A stretch of 64,000 nucleotides of DNA from Streptococcus mitis (GCF_013305725.1 NZ_CP047883.1:661001-725000), one strand, 5' to 3'; positions 8,905 to 19,221 are shown, counted from the first letter of the stretch. The notes: generated from the letters alone by a model not told the origin. Program-made: numbers and translations.

Positions 8905-9834
8905 ATGGATATTCAATTTTTAGGAACGGGGGCAGGTCAGCCCTCTAAAGCCCGCAATGTTTCCAGTCTCGCCCTGAAACTCTTGGACGAGATTAACGAA
9001 GTCTGGCTCTTTGACTGTGGAGAAGGTACGCAAAATCGCATTCTGGAAACCACAATTCGACCACGTAAGGTCAGCAAAATCTTTATTACCCACCTACATG
9101 GAGACCACATCTTTGGCTTGCCAGGTTTCCTTTCTAGTCGTGCCTTTCAGGCCAATGAAGAGCAGACAGATTTGGAAATCTATGGACCTCAGGGAATCAA
9201 GTCATTTGTCTTAACCAGCCTTCGTGTGTCAGGTTCGCGCCTGCCTTACCGAATTCATTTTCATGAGTTTGACCAAGATTCCCTTGGGAAAATCCTTGAG
9301 ACCGATAAATTCACTGTGTATGCAGAGGAACTGGACCATACTATTTTCTGCGTTGGCTATCGTGTCATGCAAAAGGACCTAGAAGGAACGCTGGATGCTG
9401 AAAAACTCAAGGCAGCTGGTGTCCCATTTGGCCCACTTTTTGGGAAAATCAAAAACGGCCAGGATGTTGTTTTGGAAGACGGAACTGAAATCAAGGCAGC
9501 AGACTATATCTCAGCGCCACGTCCTGGTAAGATTATTACTATTCTAGGCGATACCAGAAAAACCAATGCTAGTGTGCGTCTGGCTGTCAACGCCGATGTC
9601 CTTGTCCATGAATCCACTTATGGCAAGGGCGATGAAAAAATTGCTCGTAATCATGGCCACTCAACCAACATGCAGGCAGCGCAGGTGGCAGTAGAAGCAG
9701 GTGCCAAACGCCTTCTGCTTAACCACATCAGTGCCCGTTTCCTCTCAAAAGATATCAGCAAGCTCAAAAAAGACGCTGCTAGTGTTTTTGAAAATGTCCA
9801 TGTGGTCAAAGACTTGGAAGAAGTGGAAATCTAA
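8905..9834 (+). CDS. rnz: ribonuclease Z
   Basis: 309 residues. This metallo-beta-lactamase-fold endonuclease trims the 3' ends of tRNA precursors. Seen: [17 protein letters not shown] at the start, FDCGEGTQ, the zinc motif [24 protein letters not shown], the LGDTR metal ligand and the HESTYG and GHST segments. Length equals the short RNase Z form. It lies 14 bases after the previous gene and 20 before the SDR gene, in the miaA operon. The start codon follows a weak GAAAG ribosome site. Confidence 0.95.
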   Translation: MDIQFLGTGAGQPSKARNVSSLALKLLDEINEVWLFDCGEGTQNRILETTIRPRKVSKIFITHLHGDHIFGLPGFLSSRAFQANEEQTDLEIYGPQGIKSFVLTSLRVSGSRLPYRIHFHEFDQDSLGKILETDKFTVYAEELDHTIFCVGYRVMQKDLEGTLDAEKLKAAGVPFGPLFGKIKNGQDVVLEDGTEIKAADYISAPRPGKIITILGDTRKTNASVRLAVNADVLVHESTYGKGDEKIARNHGHSTNMQAAQVAVEAGAKRLLLNHISARFLSKDISKLKKDAASVFENVHVVKDLEEVEI

Positions 9835-9854
9835 AAGCTTGAGAAAGGATAAGT

Positions 9855-10610
9855 ATGCCTACTATTCTCATTACCGGAGCTAGCGGTGGCCTAGCTCAAG
9901 AAATGGTCAAACTCTTGCAAAATGACCAACTCATCTTGCTTGGTAGAAATAAGGGAAAATTAGCCCAACTCTACGGAAACCATCCTCATGCAGAATTGAT
10001 TGAAATCGATATTACCGATGATTCAGCCTTAGAAACTATGGTAGCAGACCTCTATCTCCGTTATGGCAAGATTGATGTTTTGATAAACAACGCTGGTTAC
10101 GGGATCTTTGAGGAATTTGACCAGATTTCCGACCAAGATATTCATCAGATGTTCGAGGTCAATACCTTTGCCCTAATGAATCTGTCTCGTCGCCTTGCGG
10201 CTCGAATGAAGGAAAGTCGAAAAGGCCATATCATCAATATTGTTAGCATGGCAGGTTTAATCGCTACTGGCAAGTCTAGTCTCTACTCAGCGACCAAGTT
10301 TGCGGCCATTGGTTTTTCAAATGCGTTGCGCCTCGAACTTATGCCCTATGGAGTCTATGTGACAACAGTCAATCCAGGTCCAATCCGTACAGGATTTTTC
10401 GACCAAGCCGACCCAGATGGAACCTATCTCAAATCTGTTGACCGTTTCCTGCTAGAACCAGATACAGTGGCTAAAAAGATTGTCAAGATTATAGGAAAAA
10501 ACAAACGAGAACTCAATCTCCCGATGTTGTTGAACCTAGTCCATAAGTTTTATACTCTCTTTCCCAAGTTAGCTGATAAGTTGGCAGGGGAAACTTTTAA
10601 TTATAAATAG
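9855..10610 (+). CDS. short-chain dehydrogenase/reductase
   Basis: 251 residues, classical SDR: NAD(P)-binding TGASGGLA near residue 7, NNAGYG about residue 77, catalytic Ser in NIVSMAG and the YSATK active site. NPGPIRTGF follows. The C-terminal extension with hydrophobic stretches (LPMLLNLVHKFYTLFPKLADK) is seen in SDRs of the DltE/YqjQ type. The substrate is unknown. It is the last gene of the miaA operon, ended by a clear terminator. Confidence 0.85.
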   Translation: MPTILITGASGGLAQEMVKLLQNDQLILLGRNKGKLAQLYGNHPHAELIEIDITDDSALETMVADLYLRYGKIDVLINNAGYGIFEEFDQISDQDIHQMFEVNTFALMNLSRRLAARMKESRKGHIINIVSMAGLIATGKSSLYSATKFAAIGFSNALRLELMPYGVYVTTVNPGPIRTGFFDQADPDGTYLKSVDRFLLEPDTVAKKIVKIIGKNKRELNLPMLLNLVHKFYTLFPKLADKLAGETFNYK

Positions 10611-10611
10611 A

Positions 10612-10641
10612 AGAAGTTCCTTTTAAAGGAACTTTTTTGGT
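10612..10641 (+). terminator. terminator of the miaA-hflX-rnz-SDR operon
   Basis: AAGTTCCTTT pairs with AAAGGAACTT around a short loop, followed by six T. Confidence 0.85.
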
Positions 10642-10754
10642 GCTCAAGATTTAGATGTTAGTAAGTATTTTTTTTAAAACTACATTCAGATTTTTAATTC
10701 TTCTACAAATTTTAGAAAAAACAATCAAAAATATTATTTTATATGCTTAAAGTA

Positions 10755-10783
10755 TTGAAAATTCCTATATTATTTTATAAAAT
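10755..10783 (+). promoter_or_regulatory. bgaA promoter
   Basis: TTGAAA (10755-10760), 17 bases, TAAAAT (10778-10783), in a very AT-rich intergenic stretch. It predicts a leader of about 60 bases containing the cre box. Confidence 0.5.
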
Positions 10784-10823
10784 AAGGATAAAAGACTATT
10801 AAAAGTTATGCGCTTACATAAAA

Positions 10824-10838
10824 ATGAAAGCGATTACT
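10824..10838 (+). promoter_or_regulatory. cre site (CcpA operator) in the bgaA leader
   Basis: ATGAAAGCGATTACT fits WTGNAANCGNWNNCW at every defined position. It lies 15 bases before the start codon and downstream of the likely promoter, so a roadblock type of glucose repression is expected. Confidence 0.65.
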
Positions 10839-10852
10839 AAAAGGGGGATTTT

Positions 10853-13800
10853 ATGGGAAAAGGCCATTGGAATCGGAAAAGAGTTTATAGCATTCGTAAG
10901 TTTGCTGTAGGAGCTTGCTCAGTAATGATTGGAACTTGTGCAGTTCTATTCGCAGGAAATATAGCTGGAGAATCTGTAGTTAATGCGGATGAAACACCTA
11001 TTACTCATACTGCTGAGAAACCTAAAGAGGAAAAACCGATAGTAGAAGAAAAGGTTGATCAAGCTTTGGATACTAAAAATGTAGTCGAAAGTACAGCACA
11101 AAAACAACCTAGTGCGACTGAGTCTATTTCATCTGAGAAGAAAGAAGATGAAGCAGTAACTCTAAAAGAGGAAAAAGCGTCTTCAAAATCTGAAGAAAAA
11201 GCTCCAAAGATAGAATCACAAGCTTCAAGTCAAGAAAAACCGCTCAAGGAAGATGTTAAAGCTGTGACAAATGAAGAAGTCAATCAAATGATTGAAGACA
11301 GAAAAGTGAATTTTAACCAAAATTGGCACTTTAAACTCAATGCGAATTCTAAAGAAGCCATTAAACCGGATGCAGATGTATCTACGTGGAAAAAATTAGA
11401 TTTACCGCATGACTGGAGTATCTTTAACGATTTTGATCATGAATCTCCTGCACAAAATGAAGGTGGACAGCTTAACGGTGGGGAAGCTTGGTATCGCAAG
11501 ACTTTCAAACTAGATGAAAAAGACCTCAAGAAAAATGTTCGCCTTACTTTTGATGGCGTCTACATGGATTCTCAAGTTTATGTCAATGGTCAGTTAGTGG
11601 GTCATTACCCAAATGGTTATAATCAATTTTCATATGATATCACTAAATACTTGAACAAAGATGGACGTGAGAATGTAATTGCTGTTCATGCAGTCAACAA
11701 ACAGCCAAGCAGCCGTTGGTATTCAGGAAGTGGTATCTACCGTGATGTGACTTTACAAGTGACAGATAAGGTGCATGTTGAGAAAAATGGGACAACTATT
11801 TTAACACCAAAACTTGAAGAACAACAACATGGCAAGGTTGAAACTCATGTGACCAGCAAAATCGTCAATACGGACGACAAAGACCATGAACTTGTAGCAG
11901 AATATCAAATCGTTGAACGTGGTGGTCAGGCTGTGACAGGTCTAGTACGTACAGAGAGTCGTACCTTGAAAGCACATGAAGCAACTAGCCTTGATGCGAT
12001 TTTAGAAGTTGAAAGACCAAAACTCTGGACCGTTTTAAATGATAAACCTGCCTTGTACGAATTGATTACGCGTGTTTACCGGGACGGTCAATTAGTTGAT
12101 GCTAAGAAGGATCTGTTTGGTTACCGATATTATAACTGGACTCCAAATGAGGGCTTCTCTTTGAATGGTGAACGCATTAAATTCCATGGAGTTTCCTTGC
12201 ACCATGACCACGGAGCGCTTGGAGCAGAAGAAAACTACAAGGCTGAGTACCGTAGACTGAAACAGATGAAGGAAATGGGAGTGAATTCGATTCGTACGAC
12301 TCACAACCCAGCAAGTCCTCAGACTTTACAGATTGCAGCTGAACTTGGTTTACTTGTTCAAGAAGAGGCCTTTGATACTTGGTATGGCGGAAAGAAACCT
12401 TATGACTATGGACGTTTCTTTGAAAAAGATGCTACCCATCCTGAGGCTAAAAAAGGTGAAAAATGGTCCGACTACGATCTACGTACTATGGTAGAGAGAG
12501 ACAAAAATAATCCTGCTGTTTTTATGTGGTCAATCGGAAATGAAATCGGTGAAGCAAATGGGGATCCCCATTCTCTAGCGACTGTTAAACGTCTAGTCAA
12601 AGTTATCAAGGGTGTTGATAAGACTTGTTATGTTACCATGGGAGCAGATAAGTTCCGTTTCGGTAATGGTAGCGGTGGGCATGAAAAAATTGCTGATGAA
12701 CTCGATGCTGTTGGATTTAACTACTCTGAAGATAATTACAAAGCCCTCAGAGCTAAGCATCCAAAATGGTTGATTTATGGGTCAGAAACATCTTCAGCAA
12801 CGCGTACAAGAGGAAGTTACTTCCACCCAGAGCGTGAGTGGGTACAAAGTAATCAGTCATGGCGTAACTATGAACAGTCAGATTATGGGAATGACCGTGT
12901 TGGTTGGGGTAAAACGGCAACTGCTTCATGGACATTTGACCGTAACAATGCTGGCTATGCTGGTCAATTCATTTGGACAGGTACGGACTATATCGGTGAA
13001 CCAACTCCATGGCACAACCAAAACAACACGCCGGTTAAAAGCTCTTATTTTGGTATCGTAGATACTGCAGGTATTCCAAAAAACGACTTTTATCTTTACC
13101 AAAGTCAATGGGTTTCTGCCAAGAAAAAACCAATGGTTCACCTTCTTCCTCACTGGAACTGGGAAAACAAAGAGTTGATAGACAATGTAGCAGACGCGGA
13201 AAATAAAATCCCTGTACGTGCTTATTCTAATGCTGCAAGTGTAGAATTGTTCTTGAATGGAAAATCTCTTGGTCTTAAGACTTTCAACAAAAAACAAACT
13301 AGCGATGGACGAACTTACCAAGAAGGTGCTAATGCTAATGAACTTTATCTTGAATGGAAAGTTGCTTATCAACCAGGTACCTTGGAAGCAATTGCTCGTG
13401 ATGAATCTGGCAAGGAAATTGCTCGAGATAAGATTACGACTGCTGGTAAGCCAGCGGCAGTTCGTCTTATCAAGGAAGAGCATGCAATCGCAGCAGATGG
13501 AAAAGACTTGACATACATCTACTACGAAATCGTTGACAGCCAAGGGAATGTAGTACCAACTGCCAATAATCTGGTTCGCTTCCAATTGCACGGACAAGGT
13601 CAACTTGTCGGCGTCGATAACGGAGAACAAGCCAGCCGTGAACGCTATAAGGCACAAGCAGATGGTTCTTGGATTCGTAAAGCATTTAATGGTAAAGGGG
13701 TTGCCATTGTCAAATCAACTGAACAAGCAGGGAAATTCACACTGACAGCCCATTCAGATCTCTTGAAATCTAGTCAAGTAACTGTCTTTACTGGTAAAAA

Positions 13801-16800
13801 AGAAGGACAAGAGAAGACTGTTTTGGGGACAGAAGTAGCAAGAGTTCGTACATTAATTGGTAAAGAACCAAAAATGCCGAAAACAGTAGGTTTTGTATAC
13901 AGCGATGGTAGTCGTGAAAAACTTCCAGTAACTTGGTCTCAAGTCGATGTTAGTCAAGCAGGAGTTGTGACTGTTAAAGGTACAGCAAATGGACGTGAGG
14001 TAGAGGCTCGTGTCGAGGTTCTAGCAATTGCGAAAGAATTACCAACAGTTAAACGTGTTGCTCCAGGAGCAGATTTGAACACTGTAGATAAATATGTGTC
14101 AATACTTGTAACCGATGGAAGTGTACAAGAGTACGAAGTAGATAGTTGGGAGATTGCGGAAGCGGATAAAGCCAAACTTTCAGTAGCTGGATCGCGTATT
14201 CAAATGACTGGTCAGTTAGCTGGAGAAACTATTCATGCAACCCTTGTGGTAGAAGAAGGAAAAGCTGCAGCACCTGTAGTGCCAACTTTTACTGTTGGTG
14301 GTGAGGCAGTAACAGGCCTTACTAGTCAACAACCAATGCAATACCGCACTCTTGCTTATGGTGCCCAATTGCCAGAAGTCACAGCAAGTGCTGAAAATGC
14401 GGATGTTACAGTTCTTCAAGCAAGCGCAGCAAACGGCATGCGTGCAAGCATCTTTGTTCAGTCTAAAGATGGTGGCCCTCTTCAAACCTATGCAATTCAA
14501 TTCCTAGAAGAAGCACCAAAAATTGCTCATTTGAGCTTGCAAGTGGAACAAGCTGACGGTCTCAAAGAAGACCAAACAGTCAACTTGTCGGTTCGAGCTC
14601 ATTATCAAGATGGAACGCAAGCTGTATTACCAGCTGATAAGGTGAGCTTCTCTACAAGCGGTGAAGGGGAAGTTGCAGTCCGAAAAGGAATGCTTGAGTT
14701 GCATAAACCAGGAGCACTTACTCTGAAAGCTGAATATGAGGGTGCTACAGGTCAAATTAATCTCACTATACAAGCAAATACTGAGAAGAAGATTGCGCAA
14801 TCCATCCGTCCTGTAAATGTAGTGACAGATTTACATCAAGAACCTACTCTCCCGTCAACAGTAACTGTTGAGTATGACAAAGGTTTCCCTAAAACTCATA
14901 AAGTCACTTGGCAAGCTATTCCGAAAGAAAAACTAGACCACTATCAAAGCTTTGAAGTGTTAGGTAAAGTTGAAGGCATTGACCTGGAAGCGCGTGCTAA
15001 AGTATCTATAGAAGGCATCGTTTCAGTTGAAGAAGTTAGTGTGACAACTCCAGTCGCAGAAGCACCACAATTACCAGAAAGCGTTCGTACATATGATTCA
15101 AATGGTCACGTTTCATCAGCTAAGGTTGCATGGGATGCGATTCGTCCAGAGCAATACGCTAAGGAAGGTGTCTTTACAGTTAATGGTCGCTTAGAAGGTA
15201 CTCAATTAACAACTAAACTTCATGTTCGCGTATCTGCTCAAACTGAGCAAGGTGCAAACATTTCTGACCAATGGACCGGTTCAGAATTGCCACTTGCCTT
15301 TGCTTCAGACTCAAATCCAACCGACCCTGTTTCAAATGTCAACGATAAATTGATTTCCTTTAATGACCGACCAGCCAATCGTTGGACAAACTGGAATCGT
15401 AGTAATCCAGAAGCTTCAGTCGGTGTCCTATTCGGAGATTCAGGTATCTTGAGCAAACGTTCCGTTGATAATCTAAGTGTTGGATTCCACGAAGACCATG
15501 GAGTTGGTGCACCGAAGTCTTATGTGATTGAGTATTATGTTGGTAATACTGCTCCAACAGCTCCTAAAAACCCTAGCTTTGTAGCCAATGAGGACCATGT
15601 CTTTAATGATTCTGCTAACTGGAAACCAGTGACTAATCTAAAAGCCCCTGCTCAACTCAAGGCTGGAGAAATGAACCACTTTAGCTTTGATAAAGTTGAA
15701 ACCTATGCTGTTCGTATTCGCATGGTTAAAGCAGATAACAAGCGTGGAACGTCTATCACAGAAGTACAAATCTTTGCGAAACAAGTTGCGGCAGCCAAAC
15801 AAGGACAAACAAGAATCCAAGTTGATGGTAAAGACTTAGCAAACTTCAACCCTGATTTGACAGACTACTACCTTGAGTCTGTAGATGGAAAAGTTCCGGC
15901 AGTCACAGCAAGTGTTAGCAACAATGGTCTCGCTACCGTCGTTCCAAGCGTTCGTGAAGGTGAGCCAGTTCGTGTCATCGCGAAAGCTGAAAATGGCGAC
16001 GTCTTAGGAGAATACCGTCTGCACTTCACTAAGGATAAGAACTTACTTTCTCATAAACCAGTTGCTGCGGTTAAACAAGCTCGCTTGTTGCAACTAGGGC
16101 AACCACTCGAATTGCCGACTAAGGTTCCGGTTTACTTCACAGGTAAAGACGGTTACGAAATAAAAGACCTGACAGTTGAATGGGAAGAAGTTCCAGCAGA
16201 AAATCTGACAAAAGCAGGTCAATTTACTGTTCGAGGTCGTGTCCTTGGTAGCAATCTTACTGCTGAGTTCACTGTACGAGTGACAGACAAACTTGGTGAG
16301 GCTCTTTCAGATAACCCTAACTATGATGAAAACAGTAACCAGGCCTTTGCTTCAGCAACTAATGATATTGACGACAGTTCTCATGACCGGGTTGACTATA
16401 TCAATGATAGAGATCACTCTGAAAATCGTCGTTGGACAAACTGGTCTCCAACGCCATCTTCTAATCCAGAAGTATCAGCAGGTGTGATCTTCCGTGAAAA
16501 TGGTAAGATTGTAGAGCGGACTGTTGCGCAAGCCAAACTTCACTTCTTTGCAGATAGTGGTACAGATGCACCATCTAAACTTGTTTTAGAGCGCTATGTC
16601 GGTCCAGACTTTGAAGTGCCAACCTACTATTCAAACTACCAAGCTTATGAATCAGGACATCCATTCAACAACCCAGAAAATTGGGAAGCTGTTCCTTATC
16701 GTGCGGATAAAGACATTGAAGCTGGTGATGAAATAAACGTAACATTTAAAGCTGTCAAAGCCAAAGCCATGAGATGGCGTATGGAGCGTAAAGCAGATAA

Positions 16801-18583
16801 GAGCGGTGTTGCGATGATTGAGATGACCTTCCTTGCACCAAGCGAATTGCCTCAAGAAAGCACTCAATCGAAGATTCTTGTAGATGGAAAAGAACTTGCT
16901 GATTTCGCTGAAAACCGTCAAGACTATCAAGTAACCTATAGCGGACAACGTCCAAAAGTTTCAGTCGAAGAAAACAATCAAGTAGCTTCAACAGTTGTAG
17001 ATAGTGGCGATGATAGCCTTCCAGTACTTGTTCGTCTTGTTTCAGAAAATGGAAAACAAGTCAAGGAATACCGTATCCAGTTTACTAAGGAAAAACCAGT
17101 TTCTGAGAAAACAGTTGCTGCAGTACAAGAAGAACTTCCAAAACTTGAATTGGTTGAAAAAGATATAGCCTACAAGATAGTTGAGAAAAAGGATTCAACA
17201 CTGTATCTTGGTGAAACTCGTGTAGAACAAGAAGGAAAAGTTGGTAAGGAACGTATCTTCACAGCGATAAATCCTAATGGAAGTAAGGAAGAAAAACTCC
17301 ATGAAGTGTTAGAAGTTCCGACAGACCGCATTGTCTTGGTTGGAACCAACCCAGGCACCTCTCTTCCAGAAGACGAAGTGAAAAATCTTGTGCTTAACAG
17401 ACCAGAACTTGTAATCGAAGAAGAAATCATCGACTTCAATGTTCAGGAACGTAAGTCTGACAAGTTGTATCTAGGTGAAACCCGTGTCCTCCAAGAAGGA
17501 AAACAAGGCGTTCGTGTTCACTTGATTGAAGTGGAAAATGGGAAACGTCAACTCAAAGACACATATGATAAAGTTGCTGCACAAGATCGTATCGTGGAAG
17601 TGGGGACCAATCCAGGTACTTCTCTTCCAGAAGACGAAGTGAAGAATCTTGTTCTGAATCGCCCAGAACTTGTAGTCGAAGAAGAAACCATTGACTTTAA
17701 GGTTCAGGAGCGTAAGTCTGATAAGTTGTATCTAGGTGAAACCCGTGTCCTCCAAGAAGGAAAACAAGGTGTCCGTGTTCACTTGATTGAAGTGGAAAAT
17801 GGAAAACGTCAGCTTAAAGAAACTTACGATAAAGTCGTTGCACAAGATCGTATCGTGGAAGTGGGGACCAATCCAGGTACTTCTCTTCCAGAAGACGAAG
17901 TGAAAAATCTTGTTCTGAATCGTCCAGAGCTTGTAGTCGAAGAAGAAACCATTGACTTCAATGCTCAGGAGCGTAAGTCTGATAAGTTGTATCTAGGTGA
18001 AACCCGTGTCCTCCAAGAAGGAAAACAAGGTGTCCGTGTTCGCTTGATTGAAGTGGAAAATGGAAAGCGTCAGCTTAAAGAAACTTACGATAAAGTTGCT
18101 GCACAAGATCGTATAGTAGAAGTTGGTACTAAACTAGGAACTTCTCTTCCAGAAGACGAAGTGAAAAATCTTGTTCTGAATCGCCCAGAGCTTATTTTAG
18201 AAGAAGAAACCATCGATTTCAAGGTTCAGGAACAAAAGAACGAAAAACTTCCCGCAGGTGAAACACGAGTCCTCCAAGAAGGAAGACAAGGTGTCCGTGT
18301 TCACTTGATTGAGGTTGAAAATGGTAAGCGAACTGAAAAGGATAGCTATAATAAAGTTATGGTTCAGGATCGCATCGTAGAAGTCGGTACAGCTGGCGAA
18401 ATAACTAAACCAGTAACGCAAGAAGCTACAAAACAAATCGCTTCAAGTGAAGCCGGTCAAGATAACCAAGCCCAGTTACCAAATACAGGAAGTGCGGCAA
18501 GCCAAGCAGCAGTAGCAGCAGGTTTAGCTCTTCTCGGTTTGAGTGCAGGATTAGTAGCCACTAAAGGTAAAAAAGAAGATTAG
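10853..18583 (+). CDS. bgaA: cell-wall anchored beta-galactosidase BgaA
   Basis: 2576 residues. The YSIRK signal peptide ends near residue 46 and is followed by a Glu/Lys-rich linker. About 150-830 is the glycoside hydrolase 2 region, with acid/base Glu564 (SIGNEIGEANG) and nucleophile Glu645 (IYGSETSSATR). Several bacterial Ig-like domains follow. Two related modules at about 1463-1645 and 1815-2000 (RWTNWNRS, RWTNWSPT) fit the CBM71 galactose-binding modules known in BgaA. Five G5-like repeats fill about 2100-2513. LPNTG at 2542-2546, a hydrophobic helix and a KGKKED tail complete the sortase signal. The enzyme strips terminal beta-1,4 galactose from host glycans and acts as an adhesin. The pneumococcal form I remember is about 2230 residues, so this one is longer because of G5 expansion. 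A cre site and terminator frame it as a single gene. Confidence 0.97.
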   Translation: MGKGHWNRKRVYSIRKFAVGACSVMIGTCAVLFAGNIAGESVVNADETPITHTAEKPKEEKPIVEEKVDQALDTKNVVESTAQKQPSATESISSEKKEDEAVTLKEEKASSKSEEKAPKIESQASSQEKPLKEDVKAVTNEEVNQMIEDRKVNFNQNWHFKLNANSKEAIKPDADVSTWKKLDLPHDWSIFNDFDHESPAQNEGGQLNGGEAWYRKTFKLDEKDLKKNVRLTFDGVYMDSQVYVNGQLVGHYPNGYNQFSYDITKYLNKDGRENVIAVHAVNKQPSSRWYSGSGIYRDVTLQVTDKVHVEKNGTTILTPKLEEQQHGKVETHVTSKIVNTDDKDHELVAEYQIVERGGQAVTGLVRTESRTLKAHEATSLDAILEVERPKLWTVLNDKPALYELITRVYRDGQLVDAKKDLFGYRYYNWTPNEGFSLNGERIKFHGVSLHHDHGALGAEENYKAEYRRLKQMKEMGVNSIRTTHNPASPQTLQIAAELGLLVQEEAFDTWYGGKKPYDYGRFFEKDATHPEAKKGEKWSDYDLRTMVERDKNNPAVFMWSIGNEIGEANGDPHSLATVKRLVKVIKGVDKTCYVTMGADKFRFGNGSGGHEKIADELDAVGFNYSEDNYKALRAKHPKWLIYGSETSSATRTRGSYFHPEREWVQSNQSWRNYEQSDYGNDRVGWGKTATASWTFDRNNAGYAGQFIWTGTDYIGEPTPWHNQNNTPVKSSYFGIVDTAGIPKNDFYLYQSQWVSAKKKPMVHLLPHWNWENKELIDNVADAENKIPVRAYSNAASVELFLNGKSLGLKTFNKKQTSDGRTYQEGANANELYLEWKVAYQPGTLEAIARDESGKEIARDKITTAGKPAAVRLIKEEHAIAADGKDLTYIYYEIVDSQGNVVPTANNLVRFQLHGQGQLVGVDNGEQASRERYKAQADGSWIRKAFNGKGVAIVKSTEQAGKFTLTAHSDLLKSSQVTVFTGKKEGQEKTVLGTEVARVRTLIGKEPKMPKTVGFVYSDGSREKLPVTWSQVDVSQAGVVTVKGTANGREVEARVEVLAIAKELPTVKRVAPGADLNTVDKYVSILVTDGSVQEYEVDSWEIAEADKAKLSVAGSRIQMTGQLAGETIHATLVVEEGKAAAPVVPTFTVGGEAVTGLTSQQPMQYRTLAYGAQLPEVTASAENADVTVLQASAANGMRASIFVQSKDGGPLQTYAIQFLEEAPKIAHLSLQVEQADGLKEDQTVNLSVRAHYQDGTQAVLPADKVSFSTSGEGEVAVRKGMLELHKPGALTLKAEYEGATGQINLTIQANTEKKIAQSIRPVNVVTDLHQEPTLPSTVTVEYDKGFPKTHKVTWQAIPKEKLDHYQSFEVLGKVEGIDLEARAKVSIEGIVSVEEVSVTTPVAEAPQLPESVRTYDSNGHVSSAKVAWDAIRPEQYAKEGVFTVNGRLEGTQLTTKLHVRVSAQTEQGANISDQWTGSELPLAFASDSNPTDPVSNVNDKLISFNDRPANRWTNWNRSNPEASVGVLFGDSGILSKRSVDNLSVGFHEDHGVGAPKSYVIEYYVGNTAPTAPKNPSFVANEDHVFNDSANWKPVTNLKAPAQLKAGEMNHFSFDKVETYAVRIRMVKADNKRGTSITEVQIFAKQVAAAKQGQTRIQVDGKDLANFNPDLTDYYLESVDGKVPAVTASVSNNGLATVVPSVREGEPVRVIAKAENGDVLGEYRLHFTKDKNLLSHKPVAAVKQARLLQLGQPLELPTKVPVYFTGKDGYEIKDLTVEWEEVPAENLTKAGQFTVRGRVLGSNLTAEFTVRVTDKLGEALSDNPNYDENSNQAFASATNDIDDSSHDRVDYINDRDHSENRRWTNWSPTPSSNPEVSAGVIFRENGKIVERTVAQAKLHFFADSGTDAPSKLVLERYVGPDFEVPTYYSNYQAYESGHPFNNPENWEAVPYRADKDIEAGDEINVTFKAVKAKAMRWRMERKADKSGVAMIEMTFLAPSELPQESTQSKILVDGKELADFAENRQDYQVTYSGQRPKVSVEENNQVASTVVDSGDDSLPVLVRLVSENGKQVKEYRIQFTKEKPVSEKTVAAVQEELPKLELVEKDIAYKIVEKKDSTLYLGETRVEQEGKVGKERIFTAINPNGSKEEKLHEVLEVPTDRIVLVGTNPGTSLPEDEVKNLVLNRPELVIEEEIIDFNVQERKSDKLYLGETRVLQEGKQGVRVHLIEVENGKRQLKDTYDKVAAQDRIVEVGTNPGTSLPEDEVKNLVLNRPELVVEEETIDFKVQERKSDKLYLGETRVLQEGKQGVRVHLIEVENGKRQLKETYDKVVAQDRIVEVGTNPGTSLPEDEVKNLVLNRPELVVEEETIDFNAQERKSDKLYLGETRVLQEGKQGVRVRLIEVENGKRQLKETYDKVAAQDRIVEVGTKLGTSLPEDEVKNLVLNRPELILEEETIDFKVQEQKNEKLPAGETRVLQEGRQGVRVHLIEVENGKRTEKDSYNKVMVQDRIVEVGTAGEITKPVTQEATKQIASSEAGQDNQAQLPNTGSAASQAAVAAGLALLGLSAGLVATKGKKED
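17361..18404 (+). repeat. four 261-base tandem repeats encoding G5-domain units
   Basis: The segment starting CTCTTCCAGAAGACGAAGTG occurs at 17361, 17622, 17883 and 18144, an exact 261-base (87-residue) period. Copies are close to identical and drift most in the last unit. Each unit holds a linker (SLPEDEVKNLVLNRPEL) and a G5 core (LYLGETRVLQEGKQGVR). Copy number should vary by recombination. Confidence 0.95.
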
Positions 18584-18644
18584 AAATTTTGATACCTTCT
18601 TTATCATTAAAGATCAGAGAGCAACTCTGTTCTAGATAGAAGAT

Positions 18645-18682
18645 AAATCCCTTGGAATATAAGTTTCTAAGGGATTTTCTTT
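18645..18682 (+). terminator. terminator after bgaA
   Basis: AATCCCTT pairs with AAGGGATT, followed by TTCTTTG. The 178 bases between bgaA and the next gene otherwise hold only the converging terminator. Confidence 0.65.
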
Positions 18683-18729
18683 GTATAAAATTGTATAGTG
18701 TTACTGTCTATCTTATTTTGAAGAGAAAG

Positions 18730-18760
18730 CAAAAATCCCTAGAAAATGTTTAGGGATTCG
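18730..18760 (-). terminator. terminator of the DUF3397 gene
   Basis: Read on the minus strand, AATCCCTA pairs with TAGGGATT and is followed by a T-tract, right after the stop codon. Confidence 0.7.
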
Positions 18761-18761
18761 A

Positions 18762-19106
18762 TTATTTCATTAAGAACAATTCAACAACCATCTCGATATA
18801 CATGACAAGGGTTAATAAGAATCCTGCACGCCAGAAGAATTTGATGAATTTAGGATAGTAAAAGCTGCGTTTTTTCAAAAGGAAGAAAAAAACGAGAATA
18901 ATGGCTAGGAGTGAGAGGGCTAGTCCCAGTCTAGGGAGGAAATTATGGGTAAAGGTTTTAGCTGTGATTAGGTAGTACTCAAATACCAAGACTGGAAAAG
19001 CCAAATCCGCAAAGTTTCGTCCTAGTTTTTTTAATCTAAAAAGTTTGGTTATGATAATGCAGACTACTAAGGTCAGTATCAATAATAAAATAGATGCTAA
19101 TTTCAT
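18762..19106 (-). CDS. DUF3397-type membrane protein
   Basis: 114 residues from the ATG at 19104-19106; an ATG 15 bases upstream would give 119 but sits almost on the transcription start. There are four predicted membrane helices (about 3-22, 35-55, 62-80 and 92-112), separated by short Lys/Arg loops. The pattern and length fit the DUF3397 family of lactic acid bacteria; its function is unknown. A TACAAT -10 lies just upstream on the minus strand (19123-19128 region). It is a single gene between bgaA and the divergent radical SAM gene. Confidence 0.75.
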   Translation of the reverse strand: MKLASILLLILTLVVCIIITKLFRLKKLGRNFADLAFPVLVFEYYLITAKTFTHNFLPRLGLALSLLAIILVFFFLLKKRSFYYPKFIKFFWRAGFLLTLVMYIEMVVELFLMK

Positions 19107-19205
19107 TAAAATCATATCCATATTGTATCATAAAAAATCGCTAAAGGAAACGAGAAACAGAGGAATTTATAGGAAAGTCAGGCTTTTGAGATTGTAGATG
19201 TTTTC

Positions 19206-19214
19206 TGTTATAAT
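19206..19214 (+). promoter_or_regulatory. extended -10 promoter giving a leaderless radical SAM mRNA
   Basis: TGT followed by TATAAT (19209-19214). Transcription would begin about 7 bases later, at or next to the ATG at 19222, leaving no room for a ribosome site. Confidence 0.55.
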
Positions 19215-19221
19215 GAAAGTT

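Noticed and set aside
12926..13657. 243-codon minus-strand frame inside bgaA
   Set aside because: Opposite a highly conserved GH2 coding sequence, with no ribosome site and no recognisable protein pattern.
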